Source of the DNA: Streptomyces eurocidicus
GTDB taxonomy: Bacteria; Actinomycetota; Actinomycetes; Streptomycetales; Streptomycetaceae
Length of the DNA: 64,000 nt
Direction: 5' to 3'
Assembly: GCF_002891295.1 (NCBI RefSeq)
Contig: NZ_LGUI01000002.1
Coordinates: forward strand, 992,001-1,056,000
This document shows, one piece after another, positions 10,717-19,380 of the stretch. The notes under the pieces were generated by a model. The model was not told the DNA's origin. It searched no databases and saw nothing but the letters and a program-made list of their open reading frames with translations. Positions within the stretch are counted from its first letter, which is position 1. Every line of letters begins with the position of its first letter. The translations under genes were made by a program, and so were the position numbers.

Positions 10717-11385
10717 ATGGCGGCGTCGAAAGGATTCTGCGTGCTCGCAAAAGAAGAGATCAACCAGATCAGGTCGGCCTGTGATGAGCTGGCTCTGGAG
10801 AGAGTCTTGGCGCTCTCTCTGGCGGCGGCCCATAGGACTCTTCCTGTCTATCAGGCGTACAGCGAGGCCCATGCTGGACTTGGGGGACACGGATTGGTCC
10901 ACGACGGGCTGGTCGGTGCTTGGCGAGTTCTACGTGCCAGGCCGGGTGCTTCTTTCGGAGAACTCGCCCCTAGGGTCGAGGCTGCAATAAGAGGAGCGGA
11001 GTCGGACCTTGAGTTGATTAACGGAGCTGAAGGCTTCGGCCTCCCGGAGGCGTTGGTTGTGGAGTCGATTTCCGCTGCAACTCTTGCGCTATGCGCTTAT
11101 CTTGGGAGATCCCGAAATGATTCATTCAATGCGCTTGTCGGTGCACTGGAAGTCGACAGGGTGTGGGCGGAGGGAGAAGTCGGTAAGTCAGAGACTGAGG
11201 GGGTTGTTCTGTGGGACAGCTTGATGACTCATTATCGGCAGCAAATGCGCGACATCGCTGCCCTGTGCGGCGCCGGCGATGCCGATGAGAAATCACTCTT
11301 CCGTGACATGGCGATGCGTGCGGAGCGAGAAGGTATGCCTTTTCTCGCAAAAATGAGGAGCCTCGTGTCAACCGCGTCCTATTGA
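10717..11385 (+). CDS. Probable immunity protein for the RHS deaminase toxin
   Basis: This 222-residue, apparently all-helical soluble protein begins 9 bp after the toxin stop. It has no signal peptide, as expected for a cytoplasmic antidote. The early pattern (ALERVLALSLAAAHRTLPVYQAYSEA) loosely recalls DUF416-like helical proteins, but I do not recognise the family with certainty. The region is clearly less GC-rich than its neighbours, like the toxin tip upstream, which supports transfer as a cassette. A GTG at 10741 is an alternative start. Position immediately after a polymorphic toxin is the main evidence for the immunity role; a direct link to the deaminase tip is inference. Confidence 0.65.
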   Translation: MAASKGFCVLAKEEINQIRSACDELALERVLALSLAAAHRTLPVYQAYSEAHAGLGGHGLVHDGLVGAWRVLRARPGASFGELAPRVEAAIRGAESDLELINGAEGFGLPEALVVESISAATLALCAYLGRSRNDSFNALVGALEVDRVWAEGEVGKSETEGVVLWDSLMTHYRQQMRDIAALCGAGDADEKSLFRDMAMRAEREGMPFLAKMRSLVSTASY

Positions 11386-11770
11386 CCCCTATTGGGTAGC
11401 GGTGAAGGTCGAATCCTCGGCGTCCGAGTACTCCGCCGGATTTCCAGCGGGGTACTTGAGGCCTGGGCGGCAGCGTCGACGGAAGAGGCTGCGGCAGGTG
11501 GATTGTCAAGGCCGTCGTTGCCCGGGCCGAGGGCATCGGGGGCGAAGGCTCGGCGCTGGAGACGGGGATCGGACATACGCGCCGCTCCTTGAGCGGCCTC
11601 CCCGGTGACCCGCCCATCCGATCCTGCCCGCGCAGCGTCACGCGGCGCCCTGGCCATGGACTCCGGCCCGCCCCGGCCCCGGGCAAACCCACTGGCGACC
11701 CCCGCCCAGCCTGCACCCGACAATGGGCCTCAACCCGTACCCGCCCCGCACCCCGGAGAGGCACCCACCC
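11386..11770. other. Non-coding gap with a small hairpin
   Basis: This 385-bp interval between the immunity gene and the ThDP enzyme holds no convincing gene; short frames here have no family features. A perfect 7-bp stem with a 3-base loop (GCCGCTC-CTT-GAGCGGC, 11581-11597) could end transcription of the toxin-immunity unit. A ribosome site (GGAGAGG) lies at 11754-11760 for the next gene. Confidence 0.5.
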
Positions 11771-13396
11771 ATGAGCACAGCGCAGCGCCCCCGCACCGGA
11801 GGCGACCTGGTTCTCGAATCGCTGGCCGCGCTCGGCGCGGACACCGTCTTCGGGCTGCCCGGTCAGCACGCCCTCGGCCTCTTCGACGCGCTGCGCCGTT
11901 CCCGGCTGCGCTACGTGGGGCTGCGTACGGAGAACAACGCCGGGTTCGCCGCCGACGCCCACGCCCGGCTGACCGGCACGGTCACCCCGCTGCTGGTCTC
12001 CACCGGCCCCGGCGCCCTGATGACGCTGGCCGCCCTCCAGGAGTCGGCCGCCGCCTCCGCCCCCGTGCTGGGCATCTCCAGCCAGATCCCCACCGCCGGA
12101 CTCGGCGGCGGGCGCAAGGGGTACCTGCACGAACTGCGCGACCAGCAGGCATCGTTCCGCGACGTCGTCAAGCGCACGTACACCGTCCGTACCGCCTCCC
12201 AGATCCCCTCCACGCTGGCCGACGCCTGGCGGCAGGCCCTCGCGGCACCGGCCGGGCCGGTCTGGGTGGAGATCCCGCAGGACGTCCTCCTGGCCGACGT
12301 CGCCGTCCCGCCCGTACGCGCCCTCGACGCCGCCCCCTCTCCGCTCACGCCCCGCCCGGAGCTGATCGAGGAGGCGGCCGCCGCCCTCGGCGCCGCCGCC
12401 CGGCCCGCAGTCCTGGCCGGCGGCGGCGTCGTACGTGCCGGCGCCCAGCGGGCCCTGCGGACGCTGGCGGAGAAGCTGGACGCGCCGGTGGCCTGCACCT
12501 TCGGCGGCAAGGGCGCCTTCCCCTGGGAGCACCCGCTCTCCCTGCGCTCGTGGCTGGAGGACCGGCACACCACCGACCTGCTGGAGGACGCCGACGTCCT
12601 CCTCGTCGCCGGGTCCGGCCTGGGTGAACTCTCCTCGAACTACCACACGTTCCGCCCGCGCGGCCGGGTGATCCAGATCGAGGCGGACCTGGGCAAGCTG
12701 GAGTCCAACCACCCCGCCCTCGCCCTGTACGCCGATGCCGGCCCGGCCCTGGACGCCCTCGCCCGAACCGTCACCGCCCGCCCGGCCGGCGAAGGGGCAC
12801 GGCGGGCCCGCACCCTGCTGGAGAAGGTGCACGCCCGTATCGCCGGGCAGGACCTGGAGACCGAGCAGCGGGTCCTGGCCGCCGTGCGCGAGGCCCTGCC
12901 CGACGACGCCCCCAGCTTCTGGGACATGACGATCCTCGGCTACTGGGCGTGGTCCGCCTTCGACCCCCGCTCCGGCCCCTTCCACTCCGCCCAGGGCGCC
13001 GGCGGCCTGGGCTACGCCTTCCCCGCCGCCCTCGGCGCGGCCACCGCCGATCCCGCCCGCCCCGTCCTGGCCGTCTCCGGCGACGGCGGGGCGATGTACT
13101 CGATCGCCGAACTGGCCACCGCCCGCCAGTACGACCTGCCCGTCACCTGGCTCATCGTCGACGACGGCGGTTACGGCATCCTGCGCGAGTACATGACCGA
13201 CGCCTTCGGCCAGGCCACGGCCACCGAACTGGCCCGCCCCGACTTCACCGCCCTGGCCGCCTCCTTCGGCGTGCCCGCCACCCGCACCACCCCGGCCCGC
13301 CTGGGCGAGGACCTGGCCAAGGCGCTTGCCGCACCCGGCCCCTCCGTCGTCGTCCTCCCCGCCGTCCTGAAGATGTTCGCCCCTACGCACCTGTGA
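11771..13396 (+). CDS. Thiamine-diphosphate-dependent enzyme, acetolactate-synthase-like
   Basis: This 541-residue cytoplasmic enzyme has the three-domain ThDP layout. The N-terminal pyrimidine-binding domain has the activating Glu in LRTENNAGFAADAHAR. A central DHS-like domain follows. The C-terminal diphosphate-binding domain has GDGGAMYS and a downstream Asp/Gly-rich segment, the usual GDG...N-type Mg-ThDP motif in modified form. Homologues include acetolactate synthases, benzoylformate decarboxylases and related 2-oxo-acid enzymes; the substrate cannot be read from sequence. The start at 11771 is preferred over 11723 because GGAGAGG lies 10 bp upstream. It stands alone, without a small regulatory IlvN subunit nearby, so a catabolic or specialised role is more likely than branched-chain synthesis. 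Confidence 0.82.
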   Translation: MSTAQRPRTGGDLVLESLAALGADTVFGLPGQHALGLFDALRRSRLRYVGLRTENNAGFAADAHARLTGTVTPLLVSTGPGALMTLAALQESAAASAPVLGISSQIPTAGLGGGRKGYLHELRDQQASFRDVVKRTYTVRTASQIPSTLADAWRQALAAPAGPVWVEIPQDVLLADVAVPPVRALDAAPSPLTPRPELIEEAAAALGAAARPAVLAGGGVVRAGAQRALRTLAEKLDAPVACTFGGKGAFPWEHPLSLRSWLEDRHTTDLLEDADVLLVAGSGLGELSSNYHTFRPRGRVIQIEADLGKLESNHPALALYADAGPALDALARTVTARPAGEGARRARTLLEKVHARIAGQDLETEQRVLAAVREALPDDAPSFWDMTILGYWAWSAFDPRSGPFHSAQGAGGLGYAFPAALGAATADPARPVLAVSGDGGAMYSIAELATARQYDLPVTWLIVDDGGYGILREYMTDAFGQATATELARPDFTALAASFGVPATRTTPARLGEDLAKALAAPGPSVVVLPAVLKMFAPTHL

Positions 13397-13444
13397 TCCC
13401 GGGCGTGGCGGGAGGGCACTTCCCCCGCCCGTTACGGTGGACCG

Positions 13445-13876
13445 ATGACCGATCTGTGGAGCCCGGACGCCCCCGGCGTCCTGCGCCTGCCCTCCGGGTG
13501 CCTGGTCCGCGGCCGCGGGCTGCGCCGCCCGCTGCCGGACGGTCCCGTCCCGGCCTACGCCGTCCACCTGCTCGGCAAGCAGCCCCCCGAGGTGCCCTGG
13601 GAGACGGCATGGCTGCGCTGGCCGGACTTCCGGCTGCCCGCCGACCCCGCCGAGGCCCGGGCCGTTCTGCTCCGGGTGTGGGAGCGGGCCGCGGGGGAGC
13701 GGGTGGAGGTCGCCTGCGGCGGCGGGCGCGGCCGTACGGGCACGGCCCTGGCCTGCCTCGCCGTCCTCGACGGCGTACCGCCCGCCCGCGCGGTGGAGTT
13801 CGTCCGCCGCCACTACGACCGGCACGCGGTGGAGACTCCCTGGCAGAAGCGCTACGTCCGCCGCTTCACCCCTTGA
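13445..13876 (+). CDS. Small protein phosphatase-like (CX5R) protein
   Basis: This 143-residue protein carries CGGGRGRTG, a CX5R(T/S) phosphate-binding loop of the protein tyrosine/dual-specificity phosphatase superfamily. An upstream WPDF supplies a plausible general-acid Asp. Enzymes of this type hydrolyse phosphoesters through a cysteinyl-phosphate; the substrate (protein, lipid or nucleotide) is unknown. There is no signal peptide, so it is probably cytoplasmic. It begins 48 bp after the ThDP enzyme, and its 3' end overlaps the convergent LysR gene by 11 bp. Confidence 0.75.
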   Translation: MTDLWSPDAPGVLRLPSGCLVRGRGLRRPLPDGPVPAYAVHLLGKQPPEVPWETAWLRWPDFRLPADPAEARAVLLRVWERAAGERVEVACGGGRGRTGTALACLAVLDGVPPARAVEFVRRHYDRHAVETPWQKRYVRRFTP

Positions 13877-14882
13877 GCGCGCCCGGCCCGCTCCCCGGCC
13901 CGGGCCGTGTCCATCCGGCCGCGCGCACCCATGTGTGGGCGAGAGCGCCGAACGCGGCGGCGGCGGCGCTGCGGTACGCGCTCTCCCGGCGCAGCAGGGT
14001 GACGGTCCGGGTGGGCAGCGGCGGATCGAGCGGTACGGGGTGCAGGTGGGGGTGATCGCGGGTGATCGCGTCGGGCAGTACGGTGGCCAGGGCGGTGTGC
14101 CGGACGATCTCGGTCAGCGCGTTGATGGAATTGGCCTCCACCGCGATGGCGGGCTGCACACCCTGCCCGGCGAAATAGGCGTCGATGTGCCCGCGGGTGG
14201 CGAAGTCGCCGCTGAGCAACGCCAGTTGATGCCCGGCCAGCTCCCGTACCGGCAGCTCCTGCACCGGCAGCTCCTGCACCGCCGGTTCCCGCGCCGCCGG
14301 TTCCCGTACCGGCAGCTCCCGCGCCTCCGTCTCCGCGCGCGGCTCCCCGCCGCCCGCCCGCGGATGGCCGGGCCCCACCACCAGACTCAGGGCCTCGGTG
14401 AACAGAGCCTCCCCCGCCACGCCCGGCAGGTGCGCCCCGCTGAACGCGATCCCCAGATCCACCTCGTCGGCCAGCAGCGCCGACTCGATGCGGTCCTGAG
14501 TCAGCTCCCGGACCTCCAGGGTGACCCCCGGGTGGCGGGCGTGGAACCGCGCCACCAGCGGGCCGATCAGATACGCGGTGAACGTCGGCGTCATCGCCAG
14601 GCGCAGCGTCCCCACGCTGAGGTCCCGCACATCCAGGACGGCGCGCTCGGCGGCGGCCAGGTCCCGCAGCGCCGACCGGGCGTAGTGCGTGTAGGCCCGG
14701 CCCGCGTCGGTCAGCCGCACCGTGCGCCCGGTGCGGTCGAGCAGCTGCGCCTTGAGCTCCTTCTCCAGCTGTCTGACCTGCTGGGAGAGCGTGGGCTGGG
14801 AGATGTGCAGGGCTTCGGCGGCCCGGGTGAAGCTCGCGTGCTCGGCCACCGCCAGCAGATACCGCAGATGACGCAGTTCCAT
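13866..14882 (-). CDS. cynR: LysR-family regulator, probable cyanate-locus regulator (CynR-like)
   Basis: The protein has 338 residues. The N-terminal winged helix (ELRHLRYLLAVAEHASFTRAAEALHISQPTLSQQ) is typical of LysR regulators, followed by the two-lobed inducer-binding domain. It is transcribed divergently from carbonic anhydrase and cyanase genes, the standard arrangement in which a CynR-type regulator controls cyanate detoxification. The effector domain contains an unusual repeat-rich insertion (about residues 185-215; ELPVQELPVREL-type units) encoded by 15-bp tandem repeats. That makes it somewhat longer than the usual 290-310 residues. Regulation by cyanate is inferred from context only. 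Confidence 0.8.
   Translation of the reverse strand: MELRHLRYLLAVAEHASFTRAAEALHISQPTLSQQVRQLEKELKAQLLDRTGRTVRLTDAGRAYTHYARSALRDLAAAERAVLDVRDLSVGTLRLAMTPTFTAYLIGPLVARFHARHPGVTLEVRELTQDRIESALLADEVDLGIAFSGAHLPGVAGEALFTEALSLVVGPGHPRAGGGEPRAETEARELPVREPAAREPAVQELPVQELPVRELAGHQLALLSGDFATRGHIDAYFAGQGVQPAIAVEANSINALTEIVRHTALATVLPDAITRDHPHLHPVPLDPPLPTRTVTLLRRESAYRSAAAAAFGALAHTWVRAAGWTRPGPGSGPGALKG
14239..14328. repeat. 15-bp tandem repeat inside the LysR gene
   Basis: About six imperfect in-frame copies of a 15-bp unit of the form AGCTCC(C/T)G(T/C)ACCGGC lie back to back. They encode five-residue units such as ELPVQ and EPAAR in the effector domain of the LysR protein. Because units are multiples of three, copy-number change would keep the frame. 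Confidence 0.75.
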
Positions 14883-14965
14883 GACCTACCACCACACTCC
14901 ACCGCGCGCACGCACCGGCGCGCACGCACCACACCCGGACCCGTGGCCGGGACCACGGGAAACCA

Positions 14966-15030
14966 CCTATAGACACGACCAATGGAAGTCATGCCTTTCG
15001 CGACTTGGACACTATAGGCACAGGTCATGC
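14966..15030. promoter_or_regulatory. Candidate LysR operator/promoter region of the cyn locus
   Basis: The 200-bp divergent gap holds a separated inverted repeat, CCTATAG (14966-14972) and CTATAGG (15012-15018). It also holds a direct repeat GTCATGC (14988-14994 and 15024-15030) spaced 36 bp. The element is locally AT-richer than its surroundings and sits where a LysR regulator would bind. This is a pattern observation only. Confidence 0.4.
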
Positions 15031-15082
15031 AGAGTGAATGACGTCGGCCCCACCGACACACCGCCCGATCAAGGGAGTGACC

Positions 15083-15691
15083 ATGCACCACCTCACCGAG
15101 GGAGTCCGCAGCTTTCAGCGGGATGTCTTCCCCGCCCGCGCGGAGCTCTTCGCACACCTCGCCACGACCCACCGGCCCGGCACCCTGTTCATCGGCTGCT
15201 CCGACGCCCGCGTCGTGCCCGAGCTGCTCACCCGGCGTGAGCCGGGAGAGCTCTTCGTCATCCGCACGGCGGGCAACCTCGTGCCGGCCTACGGTCAGGC
15301 CGCCGACGGAGTGGCGGCGAGCATCGAGTACGCCGTCGCCGTCCTGGGCGTCAGTGACGTCGTCGTCTGCGGCCACTCCGCCTGCGGGGCCATGACCGCC
15401 CTCGCCGACGGCCACGACCTCACCACCCTGCCCGCCGTCGCCGGCTGGCTGCGCCACGCGGACGCCGCCCGGGCCCGCGCCGTTCCGGCCGGGGGCACCG
15501 AGGACGACGTCGCCGCGCTGGTGCGCGCCAACGTCCTCGCCCAGCTGGCGAACCTCGCCACCCACCCGTCCGTCGCCCGCGCCCTCGCCCGCCGCACGCT
15601 GACCCTGCACGGCTGGGTCTACGACATCGGAACCGGAGCCGTCGAGGAACTCGACGCCATGAGCGGCGACTTCGCCGACCTCGCCGCCTGA
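15083..15691 (+). CDS. cynT: Beta-class carbonic anhydrase
   Basis: This 202-residue enzyme carries the beta-carbonic-anhydrase zinc site: CSDAR (first Cys and the Asp/Arg dyad) and GHSACGAM (His and second Cys). It interconverts CO2 and bicarbonate. In cyanate loci it recycles CO2 to the bicarbonate that cyanase consumes. The start at 15083 (MHHLTEG) is preferred over 15038 because AAGGGAGTG lies just upstream. The cyanase gene follows on the same strand after 101 bp, so the two are probably co-transcribed from the divergent cyn promoter. Confidence 0.9.
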   Translation: MHHLTEGVRSFQRDVFPARAELFAHLATTHRPGTLFIGCSDARVVPELLTRREPGELFVIRTAGNLVPAYGQAADGVAASIEYAVAVLGVSDVVVCGHSACGAMTALADGHDLTTLPAVAGWLRHADAARARAVPAGGTEDDVAALVRANVLAQLANLATHPSVARALARRTLTLHGWVYDIGTGAVEELDAMSGDFADLAA

Positions 15692-15792
15692 CCCACCCCG
15701 GCCCCATCACCCGTATCACCCAAATCGTCCCCGTGTGCCCAGGCATCTTCGCCGGGGCGGGGAGCACCCGTACCCGAAAGGACACCTTTCCC

Positions 15793-16263
15793 ATGATTCA
15801 CGCTCAGTTCGACGCCACCGCCCGCGAGCAGCTCGCCGTCCAGGCCGTCGCGGCCAAGACCGCCAAGGACCTCTCCTGGCAGGACCTGGCCGACGCCGCC
15901 GGCCTGTCGGTCGCCTTCGTCACCGCCGCCGTGCTCGGCCAGCACCCCCTGCCCGAGGCGTCGGCCAAGGCCGTCGCCGCCCTGCTGGGCCTGGACGACG
16001 ACGCGGCGGCCCTGCTGCAGACCATCCCGACCCGCGGCTCGATCCCCGGCGGCATCCCCACCGACCCGACCATCTACCGCTTCTACGAGATGCTCCAGGT
16101 CTACGGCACCACCCTCAAGGCCCTGGTGCACGAGCAGTTCGGTGACGGAATCATCAGCGCGATCAACTTCAAGCTGGACGTGAAGAAGGTCGCCGACCCC
16201 GAGGGCGGCGAGCGTGCCGTGATCACCCTCGACGGCAAGTACCTGCCGACCAAGCCGTTCTGA
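15793..16263 (+). CDS. cynS: Cyanase (cyanate hydratase)
   Basis: The protein has 156 residues, the normal cyanase length. It converts cyanate plus bicarbonate to ammonia and CO2 (via carbamate), working as a decamer in the cytoplasm. An N-terminal HTH-like helical domain is followed by the conserved active-site segment. Arg and Glu of YRFYEML and Ser of [10 protein letters not shown] correspond to the known catalytic Arg/Glu/Ser triad. The C terminus [11 protein letters not shown] is the family signature. The start at 15793 follows GAAAGGA; the longer frame from 15733 adds a non-conserved extension. Confidence 0.95.
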   Translation: MIHAQFDATAREQLAVQAVAAKTAKDLSWQDLADAAGLSVAFVTAAVLGQHPLPEASAKAVAALLGLDDDAAALLQTIPTRGSIPGGIPTDPTIYRFYEMLQVYGTTLKALVHEQFGDGIISAINFKLDVKKVADPEGGERAVITLDGKYLPTKPF

Positions 16264-16299
16264 CACAAGCCCAGCCCCTGAGGGCGGGAAACCGGGGGA

Positions 16300-16328
16300 G
16301 GGGCGGGCCGTCGTCGGCGGCCCGCCCC
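16300..16328 (+). terminator. Hairpin after cynS
   Basis: An 11-bp perfect stem (GGGGCGGGCCG/CGGCCCGCCCC) with a 7-base loop begins 37 bp after the cyanase stop. It has no strong T-run, as is common in high-GC actinomycetes. It may separate cynTS from the deaminase gene or reduce read-through. Confidence 0.6.
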
Positions 16329-16380
16329 CTCACCCCCTCTTCTCGCGCCATCCCGTACACACGCCACCCGGGGAGCCCCC

Positions 16381-16881
16381 ATGGACTTCATCCAGCGCAC
16401 CATCGACCTCGCCCGCCGCAACGTCGAGGAAGGCGGCCGCCCCTTCGCGACCGTCATCGTCAAGGACGGCGAGGTCCTCGCCGAGAGCCCCAACCTCGTC
16501 GCCCAGACCAGCGACCCCACCACCCACGCGGAGATCCTCGCCATCCGCGAGGCGTGCACCCGGCTCGGTACCGAGCATCTGACCGGCACCACCATCTACG
16601 TCCTGGCCCACCCCTGCCCGATGTGCCTGGGCTCCCTCTACTACTGCAGCCCCGACGAGGTCGTCTTCCTCACCGGCCGCGACGACTACGCCCCCCACTA
16701 CGTGGACGACCGCAAGTACTTCGAACTCGACACTTTCTACGCCGAGTTCGCCAAGGACTTCACCGACCGCCGGCTGCCCATGCGCCACGAGCCCCGCGCC
16801 GCCGCCACCGATGTCTACCGGGCCTGGCAGGAGCGCAACCACGGCGGGCGCCGCGTAGCGGGCGCCCCCACCGCCGCCTGA
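16381..16881 (+). CDS. Nucleoside/guanine deaminase-like enzyme
   Basis: This 166-residue member of the cytidine/deoxycytidylate deaminase family has the zinc motif THAEIL (His ligand and catalytic Glu) and HPCPMCLGSLYY (two Cys ligands). Length and the PCPMC form fit guanine deaminases or related purine/pterin deaminases rather than tRNA adenosine deaminase. It acts in the cytoplasm, releasing ammonia from an aminated ring. It lies 117 bp downstream of cynS after a hairpin, so it may share the cyn transcript in part. A nitrogen-scavenging link between the three enzymes is inference. Confidence 0.82.
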   Translation: MDFIQRTIDLARRNVEEGGRPFATVIVKDGEVLAESPNLVAQTSDPTTHAEILAIREACTRLGTEHLTGTTIYVLAHPCPMCLGSLYYCSPDEVVFLTGRDDYAPHYVDDRKYFELDTFYAEFAKDFTDRRLPMRHEPRAAATDVYRAWQERNHGGRRVAGAPTAA

Positions 16882-16932
16882 CCGCTCTCCCGAAGCCGCC
16901 ACCCGCCGCGCACGGCAGCGGTGCCCGGCCGT

Positions 16933-16974
16933 CCCGCACACCCCCCCTGGGGCAGCCCCTGGGGGGTGTGCGGG
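16933..16974 (+). terminator. Strong hairpin terminator after the deaminase gene
   Basis: A perfect 14-bp stem (CCCGCACACCCCCC with GGGGGGTGTGCGGG) encloses a GC-rich loop that can itself pair. It lies 51 bp after the deaminase stop and probably ends the cyn/deaminase transcription unit. Confidence 0.75.
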
Positions 16975-17145
16975 CGATTCCCGCAATCCCCCGTTCCCCG
17001 GCGAGATCTTCACATAGAGTCCCGGCCATGCCCGGTCGTGCCCGGCCGCAATGCGTGAACAGGTGCGAGCATCGCGTGCCCGTTCCCAGCTGCCCGGCCG
17101 CACCGGCGCCCGGGGCGGTGGGGCAAGGGGAGCGGGAGCACCGTA

Positions 17146-19260
17146 GTGCGGGAACAACAGGAACAACGGGATCAGCAGAGACATCCAGATCAGCAGGAAC
17201 GTCCGGAACAGCGGAAACAGGAACACCGCGAACGGCGGAAACAACGCGAGTGGCCGGCACAGCCGGACCGGCGCGAGCGGCTGACGACGAAACCGACGGC
17301 AGCCCTCAAGATCGGCGTCGTCGGAATGGGCCCCCGCGGCCTGTCCGTGCTCGAACGCCTCATGGAGAACGCCCGCGCCCACCCCGGCCCCCCGGTCGTC
17401 GTCGAGCTGTTCGAGCCGCGGCGCTTCGGCTCCGGCGAGGTCTGGCGCACCGACCAGCCACCCGGCCTGATCATGAACATCGTGGCCTGCCAGATCACCG
17501 CCTTCGCCGACACCACCGTGCGGATGTCCGGCCCCGTGCGCCCGGGCCCGAGCCTGTACGGGTGGGCGGTGGCCCTGGCGGCCGGGCGCATACCCGGCTC
17601 CTACCCGCCCGGGGTCCTCGCCGAGGCCCGCCGCACCCATCCGGGCAGCTACTGCCGCAGGTCCTTCTACGGCCACTACCTCGAGTGGGCCTACCGCGAG
17701 GTCCTGCGCCGCCGCCCCGCCCGCCTGACCGTACGCGGCCACCGCACCCGTATCGTCGCCGTCGCCGACACCCCCGGCGGCCGCCAGCGCCTGACCTGCC
17801 AGGAGGGCAGGACCTTCGAGGTGGACGAGCTGGTCCTGGCCACCGGCCACGCCGGCGTGCGTCCCAGCGGCGAGGAGGAGACGTTCACCCGTTTCGCCGC
17901 CCGCGTCGGCGGTGCCTACCACCGGCCCGCCAACCCCGCCGACACCCGCCTGGACGCCCTCGAACCGGGCCGTCCCCTCCTCGTCCGCGGGCTCGGCCTC
18001 TGCTTCTTCGACCACCTGACCCTGCTCACCTCGGGCCGGGGCGGCACCTTCGGCCGGGCCGACGACGGGCGCCTGCGCTATGTGCCCTCCGGCGACGAAC
18101 CCCACCTGGTGTGCGGCTCACGCAGGGGCGTACCCCTGCACGGCAGGGCGGACAACGAGAAGGGCGAGGGCCGTCACGAACCCCTCTTCGTCACCCAGGA
18201 GGCCATCGAGGACCTGCGCGGGCGGGCGGGCCCCGGCGGTGCGCTGGACTTCCGCCGGGACTGCTGGCCGCTGATCGCGAAGGAGGTCGAGACCGTCTAC
18301 TACACCCGGCTGGTGGCGGAGGCCGCCCCGGAAGCCACCGCCCGGGAATTCCACGCCCTCTACGTCACCGCCCCCTGGTCCACCGATGCCGAGCACCAGA
18401 TCCTGCGCAAGTTCCACCTCCCCGAACACCGGTGGTGGCACTGGGCGGAGGTGGCCCGGCCCTGGAGCGGCGCGGACGTGGTCTCGCCGCCCGCCTGGCG
18501 GGCCTTCCTACGCGCGTACCTGCTGGCGGACGTGGCCGAGGCCCGCCGCGGCAACCTCACCAGCGCCCGGAAATCGGCCCTGGACGTCCTGCGCGACATC
18601 CGCAACGAGATGCGCGCGATGATGAACGACGGCGGCATCGAGGCGGGCTCCTACCGCGCGGACGTGCGTGGCTGGTTCACTCCGCTGCACGCCTATCTGT
18701 CGCTGGGGCCGCCCTGGACCCGTGTCGAGGAACTGGTGGCCCTCCTCGACGCCGGGATCGTCGAGGTGGCCGGCCCCGGCTTCACCGTCACCCCCGACGA
18801 GGGCGAGGGCTGCTTCACCGCACGCTCGGCCGTCCCCGGCCGCACCTGGCGCGCCACCGCCCTCCTCGACGCCCGGCTTCCCGAGGTGGACCTCGCCCGC
18901 ACCGCCAACCCCGTCCTGGCCCACCTCAGGGACCGTCACCAGCTGACCTCCTTCACGATCCGGCCCGCCGCGGCCCGGCCCGCCGCCGGGGCCCACGGCA
19001 CCGGCGCCCGTGCCGTCGCCCCCCGTGCCGCCGGGGCTCACGTCACCGGTGCTCATGTCACCGGGGGAGTGGCCGTCACCGGCCGCCCCTTTCGCACCAT
19101 CGGCGGGGACGGCACCGTCCACCCCCGCCGGTACGTGTACGGGGTGCCGACCGAGGGAGCGAACTGGGTGACCGAGACCGGCATCCGCCCCTACGTCAAC
19201 TCCGCCACCGTCGGCGACAGCGACGCCATCGCCCGCAGCGTCCTCGGCCTTCCCGCCTGA
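17146..19260 (+). CDS. FAD/NAD(P)-binding protein (HI0933/NAD_binding_9-like)
   Basis: This protein of about 704 residues has a dinucleotide-binding Rossmann start (KIGVVGMGPRGLSVLERL) and later FAD-domain segments (VDELVLATGHAG). This matches the large FAD-NAD(P)-binding family of uncharacterised oxidoreductases, some linked to amino-acid or siderophore hydroxylation. The first 45 residues are a Gln/Glu/Arg low-complexity stretch before the real fold. The GTG at 17146 is the most upstream start, and the functional start may be nearer residue 45. A repetitive Ala/Gly/His/Thr linker lies near nt 18970-19070. It is monocistronic, between two hairpins. Substrate unknown. Confidence 0.72.
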   Translation: MREQQEQRDQQRHPDQQERPEQRKQEHRERRKQREWPAQPDRRERLTTKPTAALKIGVVGMGPRGLSVLERLMENARAHPGPPVVVELFEPRRFGSGEVWRTDQPPGLIMNIVACQITAFADTTVRMSGPVRPGPSLYGWAVALAAGRIPGSYPPGVLAEARRTHPGSYCRRSFYGHYLEWAYREVLRRRPARLTVRGHRTRIVAVADTPGGRQRLTCQEGRTFEVDELVLATGHAGVRPSGEEETFTRFAARVGGAYHRPANPADTRLDALEPGRPLLVRGLGLCFFDHLTLLTSGRGGTFGRADDGRLRYVPSGDEPHLVCGSRRGVPLHGRADNEKGEGRHEPLFVTQEAIEDLRGRAGPGGALDFRRDCWPLIAKEVETVYYTRLVAEAAPEATAREFHALYVTAPWSTDAEHQILRKFHLPEHRWWHWAEVARPWSGADVVSPPAWRAFLRAYLLADVAEARRGNLTSARKSALDVLRDIRNEMRAMMNDGGIEAGSYRADVRGWFTPLHAYLSLGPPWTRVEELVALLDAGIVEVAGPGFTVTPDEGEGCFTARSAVPGRTWRATALLDARLPEVDLARTANPVLAHLRDRHQLTSFTIRPAAARPAAGAHGTGARAVAPRAAGAHVTGAHVTGGVAVTGRPFRTIGGDGTVHPRRYVYGVPTEGANWVTETGIRPYVNSATVGDSDAIARSVLGLPA

Positions 19261-19349
19261 CGTCCCCGGGCCCGGCCGACCCCTCCTCCTGCCCCCGGGC
19301 CCCCGCCTCGGGGTCCCCCGGACGGCGCAAGAGCCGACAAGCGCCCACG

Positions 19350-19380
19350 CCTCACACCCATCAGTGTGGTGGGTGTGAGG
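19350..19380 (+). terminator. Hairpin between the FAD protein and the phosphatase gene
   Basis: Perfect 11-bp arms (CCTCACACCCA/TGGGTGTGAGG) flank a 9-base loop about 90 bp after the FAD-protein stop. The most upstream possible start of the next gene (GTG 19366) lies inside this structure, which argues that translation begins downstream of it. Confidence 0.55.

Noticed and set aside
11401..11425. tRNA-like GGTCGAATCCT stretch
   Set aside because: No cloverleaf arms or acceptor stem could be paired around it.
11126..13825. 899-residue frame antisense to the ThDP enzyme
   Set aside because: Low-complexity Gly/Gln/Arg composition, while the + strand has ThDP motifs and a ribosome site.
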